56,198 nt of DNA, taken from Azohydromonas australica DSM 1124 (GTDB lineage: Bacteria > Pseudomonadota > Gammaproteobacteria > Burkholderiales > Burkholderiaceae_C). Below the pieces are notes generated by a model, which worked only from the letters and a program-made list of their open reading frames with translations, had not been told where the DNA came from and made no database searches. The stretch is from assembly GCF_000430725.1 (NCBI RefSeq), contig NZ_KE387210.1, positions 61,481 to 117,678 on the forward strand, given 5' to 3'. The first letter of the stretch is position 1. Every line of letters begins with the position of its first letter. This document shows positions 35,640-44,275 of this stretch, one piece after another. Position numbers and translations under genes: made by a program.

Positions 35640-37892
35640 TCAGCAGGCGTGGCCGTCCATCAGCCGGGTGCGCGAGCGGCGAACCAGGCCACCCACGTCC
35701 AGGATCAGCGCCACGCGGCCGTCGCCCAGGATGGTCGCGCCGGAGATGCCGTCCACGCGGCGGTAGTTGGCTTCCAGGTTCTTCACCACCACCTGCTGCT
35801 GGCCCAGCAGCTCGTCCACCAACAGCGCCACGCGGCCGCCGTCGGCCTCGACCACCACCATCATGTCGCTGGGGTGCTCCATGCCCGGGCGCGGCACGCT
35901 GAACAGGCGCTGCATGTCCACCACCGGCATGTACTCCTGGCGCACCTCCACGACGCGCGCGCCGGCCAGGCCGCGGATCATCCCGGGCTTGACCTGGAAG
36001 GACTCGACCACGCTGGCCAGCGGGACGATGTAGCACTCCTGGCCAATGCCCACGCTCATGCCGTCCATGATGGCCAGCGTCAGCGGCAGCCGCACCTTCA
36101 CGCTCATGCCCTGGCCGATGGCGGAGTCGATCTCCACCGTGCCGCCCAGCGCGGTGATGTTCTTCTTCACCACGTCCATGCCCACGCCGCGGCCGGAGAC
36201 GTCCGTCACCACGTCGGCGGTGGAGAAGCCCGGCGCGAAGATCAGGCTCCACACCTCGGCGTCGGTGAGCGTGTCGGGCGCGTCCAGCCCGCGCTCGCGC
36301 GCCTTCTTCAGCAGCTTGTTGCGGTCCAGCCCGCGGCCGTCGTCGCGCACCTCGATCACGATGTTGCCGCCCTGGTGGCTGGCCACCAGGGTGATGCTGC
36401 CGTGCTCGGGCTTGCCGCGCGCCTTGCGCTCCGCGGGCAGCTCGATGCCGTGGTCGGCGCTGTTGCGCACCAGGTGCGTCAGCGGGTCGGTGATCTTCTC
36501 CACCAGCCCCTTGTCGAGCTCGGTGGCCTCGCCCTGGGTGTGCATCTCGATCTTCTTGCCGAGCTTGGACTCCAGATCGCGCAGCATGCGCGGGAAGCGG
36601 CTGAAGACCACCGACATCGGGATCATGCGGATCGACATCACCGATTCCTGCAGGTCCCGCGTGTTGCGCTCCAGCGCGGCCAGCCCGGCCACGAGCTGCT
36701 GGTGCAGCGCGCCGTCGAGCTGCTTGCTGTTCTGCGCCAGCATGGCCTGGGTGATGACGAGCTCGCCCACCAGGTTGATGAGCTGGTCCACCTTCTCCAC
36801 CGACACGCGCAGCGTGCTGGACTCGCCCTTGTCCGCGCGCGGCGCGGCGCCGCCCGCCCTGGGCGCGGCGGCGGGCGCGACGGCGGTGCCCGCGGCCGGC
36901 ACCACGGCCGTGGCCGGTGCGGGCGCCGGGACGGACGCCGCCACCGGCGCGGGTGCCGCGTGGGCCTCGGGCTCGTCGTCCTCCTCGGGCACGCCGGGGG
37001 CGTGGTTGAAGAAGCCGTAGCCCGGATGCGGTTCTTCCGGCGGCGGCGCGCCCGGGGCGTCGGGGTGGAAGCCGTAGCCCGCGTGCATGGGCGCCAGGCG
37101 CAGCGCCTCGCGCGCGACGTGGAAGGTGAACAGGTCCAGCAGCTCGTCGTCGCTGCTGGTGGTCAGCACCTTGAAGCGGCGCATGCCGTCGTCGGCGTGG
37201 CCGGCGTCCAGCGGCTCCAGGATGCCCAGGTCCGGGATCTCGGCGAAGAGCTCGGCCAGGTTGTCGGCCTGCGCGGGGTTCTGCAGCGGGCCCACCGTGA
37301 GCTCCAGCTCGCGCACCGGGCAGGGGCGCGCCGCGCCGTCCGCTGCCGCCGCGCTGGGCTCGGCCGCGGGCGCCGGGTCCGGGGCGGCTACGGGGGGCGG
37401 CGCGGGCACGGGCTCGGGCTCGGGCGCGGCCGCCACCGGGGCGGGGGCGGCGCTGCGCGGCGGGGCGGAGCGGCCCTCGGCCAGGGCGCGGATGCGGGTG
37501 CACAGGTCGGCGGTTTCCACCGGCTCGCCTGCGCCGCCGGCCTCGTGGCGGGCGAGCTGGGCGCGCAGCGCGTCGCCCGACTCCAGCAGCACGTCCACCA
37601 TGGCGTTGTCGGGCGCGAGCTCGTGGCGGCGCAGCCGGTCCAGCAGCGTCTCCATCTGGTGCGTGAGCTCGGCCACGTCGTTGAAGCCGAAGGTGGCCGC
37701 GCCGCCCTTGACGGAGTGCGCGCAACGGAAGATGGCGTTGAGGGCTTCGTCGTCGGCGGCAGCCAGGTCCACTTCCAGGAGCATCTGCTCCATGCGCTCA
37801 AGGTTCTCCAGCGCCTCCTCGAAGAAGACTTGGTAGAACTGGCTCAGGTCGATGCCTGCGGAAAACTGGCTCTCGGAAGTCGGTTCAGCCAT
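35640..37892 (-). CDS. cheA: Chemotaxis histidine kinase CheA
   Basis: 750 residues. P1 Hpt domain with phosphorylated His59 (FRCAHSVKGG); an acidic/Pro-Ala-rich central part holding a P2-like region and two GYGF motifs (MHAGYGFHPD and HPGYGFFNH), which recur in betaproteobacterial CheA; P3 dimerisation helix (SSTLRVSVEKVDQLINLVGELV); P4 ATPase (HLVRNSADHGIE, RDDGRGLD, GRGVGMDVVKK); and a CheW-like P5. The GGAATFGF after His59 is typical. It phosphorylates CheY and CheB. ATG 37892, 36 bases after cheY. Confidence 0.97.
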   Translation of the reverse strand: MAEPTSESQFSAGIDLSQFYQVFFEEALENLERMEQMLLEVDLAAADDEALNAIFRCAHSVKGGAATFGFNDVAELTHQMETLLDRLRRHELAPDNAMVDVLLESGDALRAQLARHEAGGAGEPVETADLCTRIRALAEGRSAPPRSAAPAPVAAAPEPEPVPAPPPVAAPDPAPAAEPSAAAADGAARPCPVRELELTVGPLQNPAQADNLAELFAEIPDLGILEPLDAGHADDGMRRFKVLTTSSDDELLDLFTFHVAREALRLAPMHAGYGFHPDAPGAPPPEEPHPGYGFFNHAPGVPEEDDEPEAHAAPAPVAASVPAPAPATAVVPAAGTAVAPAAAPRAGGAAPRADKGESSTLRVSVEKVDQLINLVGELVITQAMLAQNSKQLDGALHQQLVAGLAALERNTRDLQESVMSIRMIPMSVVFSRFPRMLRDLESKLGKKIEMHTQGEATELDKGLVEKITDPLTHLVRNSADHGIELPAERKARGKPEHGSITLVASHQGGNIVIEVRDDGRGLDRNKLLKKARERGLDAPDTLTDAEVWSLIFAPGFSTADVVTDVSGRGVGMDVVKKNITALGGTVEIDSAIGQGMSVKVRLPLTLAIMDGMSVGIGQECYIVPLASVVESFQVKPGMIRGLAGARVVEVRQEYMPVVDMQRLFSVPRPGMEHPSDMMVVVEADGGRVALLVDELLGQQQVVVKNLEANYRRVDGISGATILGDGRVALILDVGGLVRRSRTRLMDGHAC

Positions 37893-37927
37893 GCGGGGGC
37901 TCTCTTTGGGCGTCAGCGAACGGGGCG

Positions 37928-38290
37928 TCAGCGAATGACCTTGCCGATCACCTCGATCAGCTTGGCGGGGTCGAAGGGCTTCACCATCCAGCCGGTGGCG
38001 CCGGCGGCGCGGCCGGCTTGCTTCATCTCGTCACTGGACTCGGTGGTGAGGATCAGGATCGGCGTGCGGGCGAACTTGGGATGGCCGCGCAGCTTGCGCG
38101 TCAGCGTGATGCCGTCCATGCGCGGCATGTTCTGGTCGGTGAGCACCAGATCGAAGTCGCGGCTGTCGGCTTTCTCCCAAGCGTCCATACCGTCCACCGC
38201 TTCGACCACGTGAAAGCCGGCGTTCTTCAGCGTGAAGGACACCATCTGGCGCATCGAGGTCGAGTCGTCGACGGCAAGAATCGAAGGCAT
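37928..38290 (-). CDS. cheY: Chemotaxis response regulator CheY
   Basis: 120 residues, a stand-alone receiver. Acidic pocket Asp8/Asp9, phosphoacceptor Asp52 (LVLTDQNMPRMDG), Thr83-84 and Lys105 (VKPFD). When phosphorylated by CheA it binds FliM/FliN and reverses the flagellar motor. It is the first gene of the minus-strand chemotaxis operon and starts about 24 bases after the predicted sigma-28 transcription start. Confidence 0.96.
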   Translation of the reverse strand: MPSILAVDDSTSMRQMVSFTLKNAGFHVVEAVDGMDAWEKADSRDFDLVLTDQNMPRMDGITLTRKLRGHPKFARTPILILTTESSDEMKQAGRAAGATGWMVKPFDPAKLIEVIGKVIR

Positions 38291-38320
38291 GCGTTGTTTC
38301 TCCAGGGCAGGCTGGACGGT

Positions 38321-38347
38321 CTATCGGCGCGCGGGCAGACGACTTGA
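38321..38347 (-). promoter_or_regulatory. Sigma-28 (FliA) promoter of the che operon
   Basis: Read on the minus strand: TCAAGTCG (38347-38340), an 11-nt spacer, then GCCGATAG (38328-38321). This matches the enteric FliA consensus TAAAGTTT-N11-GCCGATAA in the -10 and spacing, with a variant -35 shared with the promoter at 55357. It lies 30 bases before the cheY start codon. Confidence 0.85.
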
Positions 38348-38537
38348 GGCGCTTTAGCCCGGCAATTGCGAGCAGTGCCCCAAGCGTTGGCACGCACCGC
38401 GTCCAAATTCACGGCGCGGCCGGGTAGGGCAGGTCCCGGCCAGCCCCATTCTTGGGCCGCGCCCGGCCCTCCGGTGCCCGGATCACAAGGCGCAAGCCGG
38501 TCCAATTCCACCCTTACGGGCTGCGATACTTCCCCGC

Positions 38538-39653
38538 ATGACTTCCCGTCCCCTGCGCGTGCTGCATATAGAAGATGCCGAGCTCGACCACGAGCTGGCG
38601 CTGGCGCACCTGCGCCGCGGCGGGCAGGAGGTGCACACGCTGCGCGTGGAGACCGAGGCCGACTACCGGCGCGCGCTGCACGGGCAGCCCTGGGACGTGG
38701 TGCTGTCGGACTTCAACCTGCCCCACGGCTTCACGGGACTGCAGGCGCTGGAGATCCTCATGCACAGCGGCCTGGTGCTGCCGTTCATCCTGGTGTCGGG
38801 CGCCATCGGCGAGGACGTGGCGGTGCAGGCCATGCGCCACGGCGCCAGCGACTACCTGCTCAAGAACAACTTGGCGCGGCTGGCGCCGGCGGTGGACAAC
38901 GCCATCGAGGCCGCCGAGATGCGCCGCGCCAAGCGCGACGCCGACGAGCGGCTGGCGCAGTCGCAGCAGCAGCTGCGCGAGCTGGCGCAGCACCTGCAGG
39001 CCAGCGTGGAGGCCGAGCGCGTGGCCATCGCGCGCGAGATCCACGACGACGTGGGCGGCTCGCTCACGGCGCTGCGCTTCGAGCTGGCCTGGCTGGAGCG
39101 CCACAACGCCGAGCCCGAGGCGCAGCAGCACCTGCACGCCGCGCGTGAGAGCCTCACCCATGCCATCGAGGCCAGCAAGCGGATCATGCAGAACCTGCGC
39201 CCGGCCATCCTGGAGCAGGGCCTGGTGGCGGCGCTGCAGTGGATGACGCAGAGCTTTCGCCGCCGCAGCGGCGTCGACTGCGTGCTGCGCACCAGCCACG
39301 ACAGCCTGCAGCTGCCCGCGGGCGTGCCGCTGGTGGCCTACCGCACGGCGCAGGAGGCGCTGACCAACATCCTCAAGCACGCCCAGGCCCGGCAAGTGGT
39401 GGTGGAGCTGTCGCTGGGCGCGGGCGTGCTGTCGCTGGAGATCAGCGACGACGGCCGCGGCCTGAGCCGTGAGGACTTGGCCAAGGCGCAGAGCTTTGGC
39501 ATCCGCGGACTGCGCGAGCGTGCCGGCACCGTGGGCGGCTGGATCGACCTCAGCAGCCGCCCGGGCGGGGGTACCACGCTCATCCTGTCCATTCCGCTGG
39601 CCGCCGAGGGCGGCGACGCCGCGTCCGAGGCCGCGGCCTGGGGAAACTCATGA
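38538..39653 (+). CDS. Receiver-histidine kinase hybrid (HisKA_3 type)
   Basis: 371 residues. An N-terminal receiver domain with Asp58 (VVLSDFNLP) is followed by a coiled linker and a HisKA_3 dimerisation/phosphoacceptor region with His169 (AREIHDDVGGSLTALRFEL), then an HATPase domain (TAQEALTNILKHAQA; ISDDGRGLS; GIRGLRERAGTVGG). No membrane segment, so it is cytoplasmic; the receiver at the N-terminus replaces a sensor. It overlaps the following NarL-type regulator by ATGA and probably phosphorylates it. It is divergent from cheY. Confidence 0.93.
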   Translation: MTSRPLRVLHIEDAELDHELALAHLRRGGQEVHTLRVETEADYRRALHGQPWDVVLSDFNLPHGFTGLQALEILMHSGLVLPFILVSGAIGEDVAVQAMRHGASDYLLKNNLARLAPAVDNAIEAAEMRRAKRDADERLAQSQQQLRELAQHLQASVEAERVAIAREIHDDVGGSLTALRFELAWLERHNAEPEAQQHLHAARESLTHAIEASKRIMQNLRPAILEQGLVAALQWMTQSFRRRSGVDCVLRTSHDSLQLPAGVPLVAYRTAQEALTNILKHAQARQVVVELSLGAGVLSLEISDDGRGLSREDLAKAQSFGIRGLRERAGTVGGWIDLSSRPGGGTTLILSIPLAAEGGDAASEAAAWGNS

Positions 39654-40285
39654 TCAAGGTGATTCTCTGCGACGACCACGCGCTGATCCGGCGCGGCATC
39701 CGCGACACGCTCTCCGACGCGCCCGACATCGAGGTCGTGGGCGAGGCGGCTGACTACGGCGAGCTGCGCACCCTTATGCGCAACACGTCCTGCGACGTGC
39801 TGGTGCTCGACATCAACCTGCCGGGCAGGAGCGGGCTGGACGTGCTGCACGCGCTCAAGGACGAGGGCAGCCCGGTGCGCGTGCTCATCGTGAGCATGTA
39901 CCCCGAGGACCAGTACGCCATCCGCGCGCTGCGCGCCGGCGCCTACGGCTACGTCAACAAGGGGGGCGATCCGCAGCAGATCGTGCAGGCGGTGCGCACC
40001 GTGGCGCAGGGGCGCAAGAACGTCACGCCCGAGATCGCGCACATGCTCATCGAGAGCCTGACCACCCCGGCGGCGGAGCAGGCGCACGAGAAGCTCTCCG
40101 ACCGCGAGCTGCAGACGCTGGTGATGATCGCCTCGGGCAAGCGGCTCTCGGACATCGCCGAGGAGCTCATGCTCAGCCCCAAGACGGTGAGCGTCTACCG
40201 CGCCCGCGTGCTGGAGAAGCTGGGCCTGTCCAACAACTCCGAACTCACCGTCTACGCCATCCGCAACGGGCTGGTGGGGCAGTAG
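39650..40285 (+). CDS. NarL/FixJ-family response regulator
   Basis: 211 residues. Receiver domain with Asp8-Asp9, phosphoacceptor Asp54 (VLVLDINLPG) and Lys104 region; C-terminal LuxR-type HTH about 148-205 (LSDRELQTLVMIASGKRLSDIAEELMLSPKTVSVYRARVLEKLGL in family terms, read here in pieces). Its start codon overlaps the kinase stop (ATGA). The pair is a two-component system of unknown stimulus beside the chemotaxis operon. Confidence 0.95.
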   Translation: MIKVILCDDHALIRRGIRDTLSDAPDIEVVGEAADYGELRTLMRNTSCDVLVLDINLPGRSGLDVLHALKDEGSPVRVLIVSMYPEDQYAIRALRAGAYGYVNKGGDPQQIVQAVRTVAQGRKNVTPEIAHMLIESLTTPAAEQAHEKLSDRELQTLVMIASGKRLSDIAEELMLSPKTVSVYRARVLEKLGLSNNSELTVYAIRNGLVGQ

Positions 40286-40287
40286 GC

Positions 40288-40317
40288 AAAAAAGGGGCGG
40301 CCCGCGCGGGCCGCCCC
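40288..40317 (-). terminator. Intrinsic terminator of the protease gene
   Basis: A perfect 24-bp palindrome (40294-40317; half GGGGCGGCCCGC) followed on the minus strand by six T (plus-strand A at 40288-40293). This is a classical rho-independent terminator for the protease gene ending at 40368. It may also stop plus-strand read-through from the response regulator. Confidence 0.92.
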
Positions 40318-40367
40318 GGTCTCCCCTCCTGGCTGTAAGTGACGGGCTCGGCGTTCCCGGGCCGTGC

Positions 40368-41495
40368 TCAGCAGGCCCAGGCGTAGGCCGAGCAGGCCGC
40401 GTTGAGCAGGGCGCCGAAGTCGCTGTTGAACTGCGCGCCGCCCTGCACCTGCGGGCCGGCTGAGGTGTAGCCCCAGGACACGACGCTGGTGGCGCGGTTG
40501 CCGCCGTTGTCCTGTGTGGAGCCGGAGAGGCCGACGTAGTCCTGGCGGAAGTTCAAGATCACCGGGCCGCCGCTGGAGCCGCCGGTCATGTCCGAGCCCC
40601 AGAGGCCGTTGTTGGTGCCGCCGTTGTTGACCTGGCTGTCCACGCGGTGCATCTGCGTGCCGCTGTCGAGGTTGGCGGGGTAGCCCAGCACCGTCATGTG
40701 GCGCCCGATCATGGCCGGGTACTGGTAGCCCAGGAAGCCGGTGTAGTCGCCCATGCGCTTGCCCGCGCCGTCGCGGTTGAACACGATCAGCGCCCAGTCG
40801 CCGACGTTGGGCACCGAGCCGCCGCCGTTGGCCCACGCGCTGGTGGTGCGCACGTTGGCCCAGTTGCTCCAGGTGCCGAAGGGGCGGACCTCGGTGCTGC
40901 CCACGCGGCTGTAGCCCGGCACGAAGGTGAAGCTGTTGTAGAACCCGCCGGGCTTGCCGCTGTGCACGCAGTGGCCGGCGGTGAGCACCACGCCCGGGCG
41001 CAGCACCGAGCCTGAGCAGATGTAGGAGTTGCCCGCGCCGTCCTTGAAGAACAGCTTGCCCACGGCGCTGCTGGGATAGGTGCGGTCCTGCTGGCGCGGG
41101 TAGGTGCGCGTCGAGGTGAAGTGGATGCCGCCCGTGCCCACGGCCTCGGGTACCGCCTCCCCGGCCGGTGCCAGCGCCATCGCCGCGGCGCTGAGCTCGC
41201 GCCGGGTCAGCAGGCCCTGCGCGTCGGCCACGGGCCGCTTGCCGGGCCGGTCCACGGCCACGGCGCGGCTCTGGGCCTCGGCCGCGGCGGCGTTGTAGTC
41301 AAAGGCCGTGGACGGCAGGAACTTCACCGTAGGCATGGGCGACTTCGCGCCCACGATCTCCACGTCGCTGAATTCGGCCGCGGCCAGCGCCCGCGGGCTC
41401 GCGGTCAGGGACACGGACTGCGCCTGCGCCAGCGGCGCGGTGGCGAGAGCGGCCAGGCTGGCGACGGTCAGGGCGGCGGTGGAGACAGCGTTCAT
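40368..41495 (-). CDS. Secreted trypsin-like serine protease
   Basis: 375 residues. Signal peptide about 1-25 (AALTVASLAALATAPLAQAQS), a propeptide-like region of about 100 residues, then an S1-family fold: catalytic His in VVLTAGHCVHSG, likely Asp in VGDWALIVF, and catalytic Ser in MTGGSSGGPV. Cysteine pairs around CSGSVL and GHC fit the usual disulfide, and two more Cys lie near the C-terminus (AACSAYAWAC). ATG 41495 starts the signal peptide and has an AGG-containing site upstream. Single-gene unit with its own terminator. Substrate unknown. Confidence 0.92.
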   Translation of the reverse strand: MNAVSTAALTVASLAALATAPLAQAQSVSLTASPRALAAAEFSDVEIVGAKSPMPTVKFLPSTAFDYNAAAAEAQSRAVAVDRPGKRPVADAQGLLTRRELSAAAMALAPAGEAVPEAVGTGGIHFTSTRTYPRQQDRTYPSSAVGKLFFKDGAGNSYICSGSVLRPGVVLTAGHCVHSGKPGGFYNSFTFVPGYSRVGSTEVRPFGTWSNWANVRTTSAWANGGGSVPNVGDWALIVFNRDGAGKRMGDYTGFLGYQYPAMIGRHMTVLGYPANLDSGTQMHRVDSQVNNGGTNNGLWGSDMTGGSSGGPVILNFRQDYVGLSGSTQDNGGNRATSVVSWGYTSAGPQVQGGAQFNSDFGALLNAACSAYAWAC

Positions 41496-41693
41496 GGAGC
41501 GACCTCGGCGTGTAGGCGGGCGGTGGGGAGGCGTCCGGCGGCTTCGCGCTGTTGAAGTCGTCGTTGCGTACCGAACTGGTCGCAAATCTAGGCACCGGCG
41601 CCTGGCGGCGCGTCCCTCCGGGGGGCGGCTGCGGCGGGGGCGCGCCGTCGGGGGAGAGGGTGGAACGCGGCTTGCCGAGGCGCCGCTCCCGCG

Positions 41694-42455
41694 TCACTGG
41701 AAGTGCGAGAGCATGCGCTCCAGAGCCGCCACGAAGGGCTGCTCCAGCAGCGGCAGCGTCGCCAGGATGCCCAGCAGCCCCACGCCCAGCGTGATCGGGA
41801 AGCCCACCGCGAACACGTTCATCTGCGAGGCCACGCGCGAGATCACGCCCAGCACCAGGTTGACGAACAGCAGCATCGTGATCAGCGGCAGCGCCAGCCA
41901 CAGGCCCAGCGTGAAGATCTCCGCGCCCCAGGTTTGCGGCTGCAGCTGCTGCAGCACCGCCAGCGGGCGCGTGCTCACCGGGAAGGTCTCGAAGCTGCGC
42001 ACCAGCGCCGCCATCACCACCAAGTGGCCGTTGATCACGATGTAGAGCCACGCCGCCAGGGTGCCGAACAGCCGTCCCGCGACGGTGCCCTGCGAGGCGC
42101 TGGCCGGGTCGAAGAAGCCCGCGTAGTTCAGCCCCATCTGCAGGCCCATCACCTCGCCGGCGAGCTCCACCGCCGCGAACACCATGCGCGCGGCCAAGCC
42201 CAGCGTCACGCCCACCACCATCTGCTGCGCCACCAGCGCGAAGGCCGCCGGGCTGTCCAGTGCCACCGACGGCATGGGGGGCAGCGCCGGCTGCATCGCC
42301 AGCGCCAGCAGCAGCGCCAGGCCCACGCGCACGCGCACCGGCACCATGCGCGTGCCCAGCACCGGCATGGCTGACAGCAGCGCCAGCGCGCGCAGCAGCG
42401 GCCACAGCAGCGGCGACAGCCACGCCAGCAGCTGGGCCTCGGTGAAGGTAATCAC
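41694..42455 (-). CDS. fliR: Flagellar biosynthesis protein FliR
   Basis: 253 residues with about six membrane helices; part of the FliPQR export gate of the flagellar type III secretion system. Typical segments: QMGLNYAGFFDPASASQGTV and LPLITMLLFVNLVLGVISRVASQMNVFAVGFP. The gene is last of the fliLMNOPQR series on the minus strand, 7 bases after fliQ. About 200 bases without a gene separate it from the protease gene. Confidence 0.97.
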   Translation of the reverse strand: MITFTEAQLLAWLSPLLWPLLRALALLSAMPVLGTRMVPVRVRVGLALLLALAMQPALPPMPSVALDSPAAFALVAQQMVVGVTLGLAARMVFAAVELAGEVMGLQMGLNYAGFFDPASASQGTVAGRLFGTLAAWLYIVINGHLVVMAALVRSFETFPVSTRPLAVLQQLQPQTWGAEIFTLGLWLALPLITMLLFVNLVLGVISRVASQMNVFAVGFPITLGVGLLGILATLPLLEQPFVAALERMLSHFQ

Positions 42456-42462
42456 GTCACCG

Positions 42463-42732
42463 TCACCCCACGGCGTGCGGAATCGACTGCAGCGTGCGCT
42501 GCAGGAACTCCACCAGCGTCGTCATCATCCACGGGCCCGCGATGGCCAGCACCGCCACCGCCGCGACGATCTTGGGCACGAAGGACAGCGTAGGCTCGTT
42601 GATCTGCGTGGCCGCCTGCAGCACGCTCACCACGACGCCCACGCCCAGGATCACCAGCAGGATCGGCGCGCACACCAGCAGCAGCGTGTACAGGGCCTGC
42701 TGCCCGACCGTGAAGACTTGCGTTGCGTCCAT
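42463..42732 (-). CDS. fliQ: Flagellar biosynthesis protein FliQ
   Basis: 89 residues, two membrane helices (LYTLLLVCAPILLVILGVGVVVSVL and IVAAVAVLAIAGPWMMTTLVEF in part), the exact size of FliQ. It starts MDATQVFTVGQQALYT. Part of the export gate with FliP and FliR; 33 bases after fliP. Confidence 0.97.
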   Translation of the reverse strand: MDATQVFTVGQQALYTLLLVCAPILLVILGVGVVVSVLQAATQINEPTLSFVPKIVAAVAVLAIAGPWMMTTLVEFLQRTLQSIPHAVG

Positions 42733-42765
42733 GGAACTTCTTTGCGTTATTCGGTCTCGGGCCGC

Positions 42766-43548
42766 TCACTGCGCGAAGGACGCCGCCAGCGAGCCCAGCA
42801 GCAGGTTCCAGCCGTCGGCCAGCACGAACAGCATGAGCTTGAAGGGCAGCGCCACCAGCACCGGGCTGAGCATCATCATCCCCAGGCTCATGAGCACGCT
42901 GGCCACGACCATGTCGATGATCAGGAAGGGGATGAACACCAAGAAGCCGATCTGGAACGCGCTCTTGAGCTCGCTGGTGACGAAGGCCGGCACCAGCACC
43001 TTGAAAGGCAGCTGCGCCGGCGTGGCCTGCTCCGGCAGCCGCGCCATGCGGGAGAACAGCTGCACGTCGCTCTGGCGCGTCTGCTTGAGCATGAAGGCGC
43101 GCAGCGGCTCCTGGCCGCGCTCCAGCGCCTGCTCGGCCGTGATCTGCCCGGCGGCGTAGGGCTGCCAGGCCTGCTCGTAGATGCGGTCCAGCGTCGGGCC
43201 CATGACGAAGAAGGTCAGGAACAGGCTCAGCGCCACGATGACCTGGTTGGGCGGCGTGGTCTGCGTGCCCATGGCCTGGCGCAGCAGGCCCAGCACGATG
43301 ACGATGCGGGTGAAGGACGTCATCAGCAGCAGCACCGCCGGCAGGAAGCTCAGCGCGGTGAAGAACAGCAGCGTCTGCACCGGCACCGAGTAGCTGGTGC
43401 CGCCCGCGCCCTGGCCCACGAGCAGCGGCAGCGTGCCGGCGCCGCCTGGCTGCTGCGCCAGCACGGGCAGCGCGGCGGCGCCCAGCAGCAACAGCAGCGC
43501 GGCGGCACGGGGCGCTCGGCCGCGCCCAGGGAGGAGAAAGGCTTTCAT
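42766..43548 (-). CDS. fliP: Flagellar biosynthesis protein FliP
   Basis: 260 residues. A cleavable signal peptide (residues 1-33 or so, ALLLLLGAAALPVLAQQ) is normal for FliP. Conserved: TALSFLPAVLLLMTSFTRIVIVLGLLRQAMGTQ in pieces, and MVVASVLMSLGMMMLSPVLVALPFK. Forms the core of the flagellar export gate. ATG 43548 is preferred; an upstream in-frame GTG at 43566 would overlap the fliO stop. Confidence 0.97.
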   Translation of the reverse strand: MKAFLLPGRGRAPRAAALLLLLGAAALPVLAQQPGGAGTLPLLVGQGAGGTSYSVPVQTLLFFTALSFLPAVLLLMTSFTRIVIVLGLLRQAMGTQTTPPNQVIVALSLFLTFFVMGPTLDRIYEQAWQPYAAGQITAEQALERGQEPLRAFMLKQTRQSDVQLFSRMARLPEQATPAQLPFKVLVPAFVTSELKSAFQIGFLVFIPFLIIDMVVASVLMSLGMMMLSPVLVALPFKLMLFVLADGWNLLLGSLAASFAQ

Positions 43549-43558
43549 GGTTTGGAAC

Positions 43559-43906
43559 TCAGTCACGGCGCGCGCGCAGCTGCTGGCGCAGCACCTGCGC
43601 GAAGGAGGGCGCCGCCGCGCCGGGCGCGGCAGCGGTGGGGTCTGGGTCCTGCGGCGCCAGGGTGTGCAGCGTGCTGATGTGCTGTGCCGTCACGCCCAGC
43701 ACCAGCCAGCGCCGCTGCTCGCCGCTGCCCACCTCCACCGTCACCAGGCGCTGGCCCGGGGCCAGCGGCAGCACCGCCACGGTGCGCATCACGCCGGCGG
43801 CCTGCGCGCCCGGCGCCAGCGGCGAGCGCTTGAGCAGCCACAGCGCCAGCGGGATGAGCGCCAGCACGGCCAGGAACCACAGCAGCGGCATCCATCCGGT
43901 GTTCAT
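43559..43906 (-). CDS. fliO: Flagellar biosynthesis protein FliO
   Basis: 115 residues: one membrane helix near the N-terminus (WMPLLWFLAVLALIPLALWLL), then a small beta domain (TVAVLPLAPGQRLVTVEVGSGEQRRWLVLGV). This matches FliO, which helps assemble FliP. ATG 43906 starts just before the helix. No good ribosome-binding site precedes it, and the usual coupling to fliN is broken by the 165-bp repeat element at 44019-44183. A six-codon frame (MKANSR) ends in a TGA overlapping this ATG. Confidence 0.85.
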   Translation of the reverse strand: MNTGWMPLLWFLAVLALIPLALWLLKRSPLAPGAQAAGVMRTVAVLPLAPGQRLVTVEVGSGEQRRWLVLGVTAQHISTLHTLAPQDPDPTAAAPGAAAPSFAQVLRQQLRARRD

Positions 43907-44275
43907 CGGGAATTGGCTTTCATGCGTGCGCGCCCGCCATGCCCAGGGGCATGCGTCGCAGCTCGGAGAAGGTTGCAAAGACATCGGCCCCAGGCCGACG
44001 CGTGACGTTTACTGCTTTGTCATCCCCGTGCAGAGTCTGCCCCCGCGTAGGCGGGGGCAGGGATCCAGGCGGTCCCACGTCGGAGCGCAAGCCGCCATGC
44101 CGGCATCGCGGAGCTGGCCTTCCGGCACCACCGCTTGCGGCCAGCCTGGGGGCCGCCTGGATTCCCGCCTACGCGGGAATGACGAAGCAGGGCACGGGGC
44201 ACATCGGCTGACGCTTGGCCATGCCAATCATCTGGTTTGTGCCGATGCAGTGGAAGGTCTTTTTCCTCACCCGCC
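43907..44275. other. Unusually long gap between fliN and fliO
   Basis: 369 bases with no gene, where fliN and fliO are normally adjacent or overlapping. Most of it is the palindromic repeat element at 44019-44183. The flanks contain nothing I can assign. Confidence 0.6.
44019..44183. repeat. Composite palindromic repeat (REP/BIME-like) inside the fli operon
   Basis: 165 bp bounded by GTCATCCCCG and CGGGAATGAC. Inside are two hairpins, CTGCCCCCGC-GTAG-GCGGGGGCAG (44037-44060) and ATTCCCGC-CTAC-GCGGGAAT (44161-44180), and a long-range inverted pair ATCCAGGCGG (44063-44072)/CCGCCTGGAT (44153-44162). The whole can fold back on itself. It belongs to the same GTCAT...CCCGC type as the single palindrome at 7008-7035. 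It carries no gene; mobilisation by an unlinked enzyme is likely. Confidence 0.85.

Noticed and set aside
34029..38213. Very long open frame (over 1,300 codons) on the plus strand opposite cheA and the chemoreceptors
   Set aside because: It mirrors strongly biased codons of real minus-strand genes; the predicted protein is His/Arg/Leu-rich low complexity with no family resemblance.
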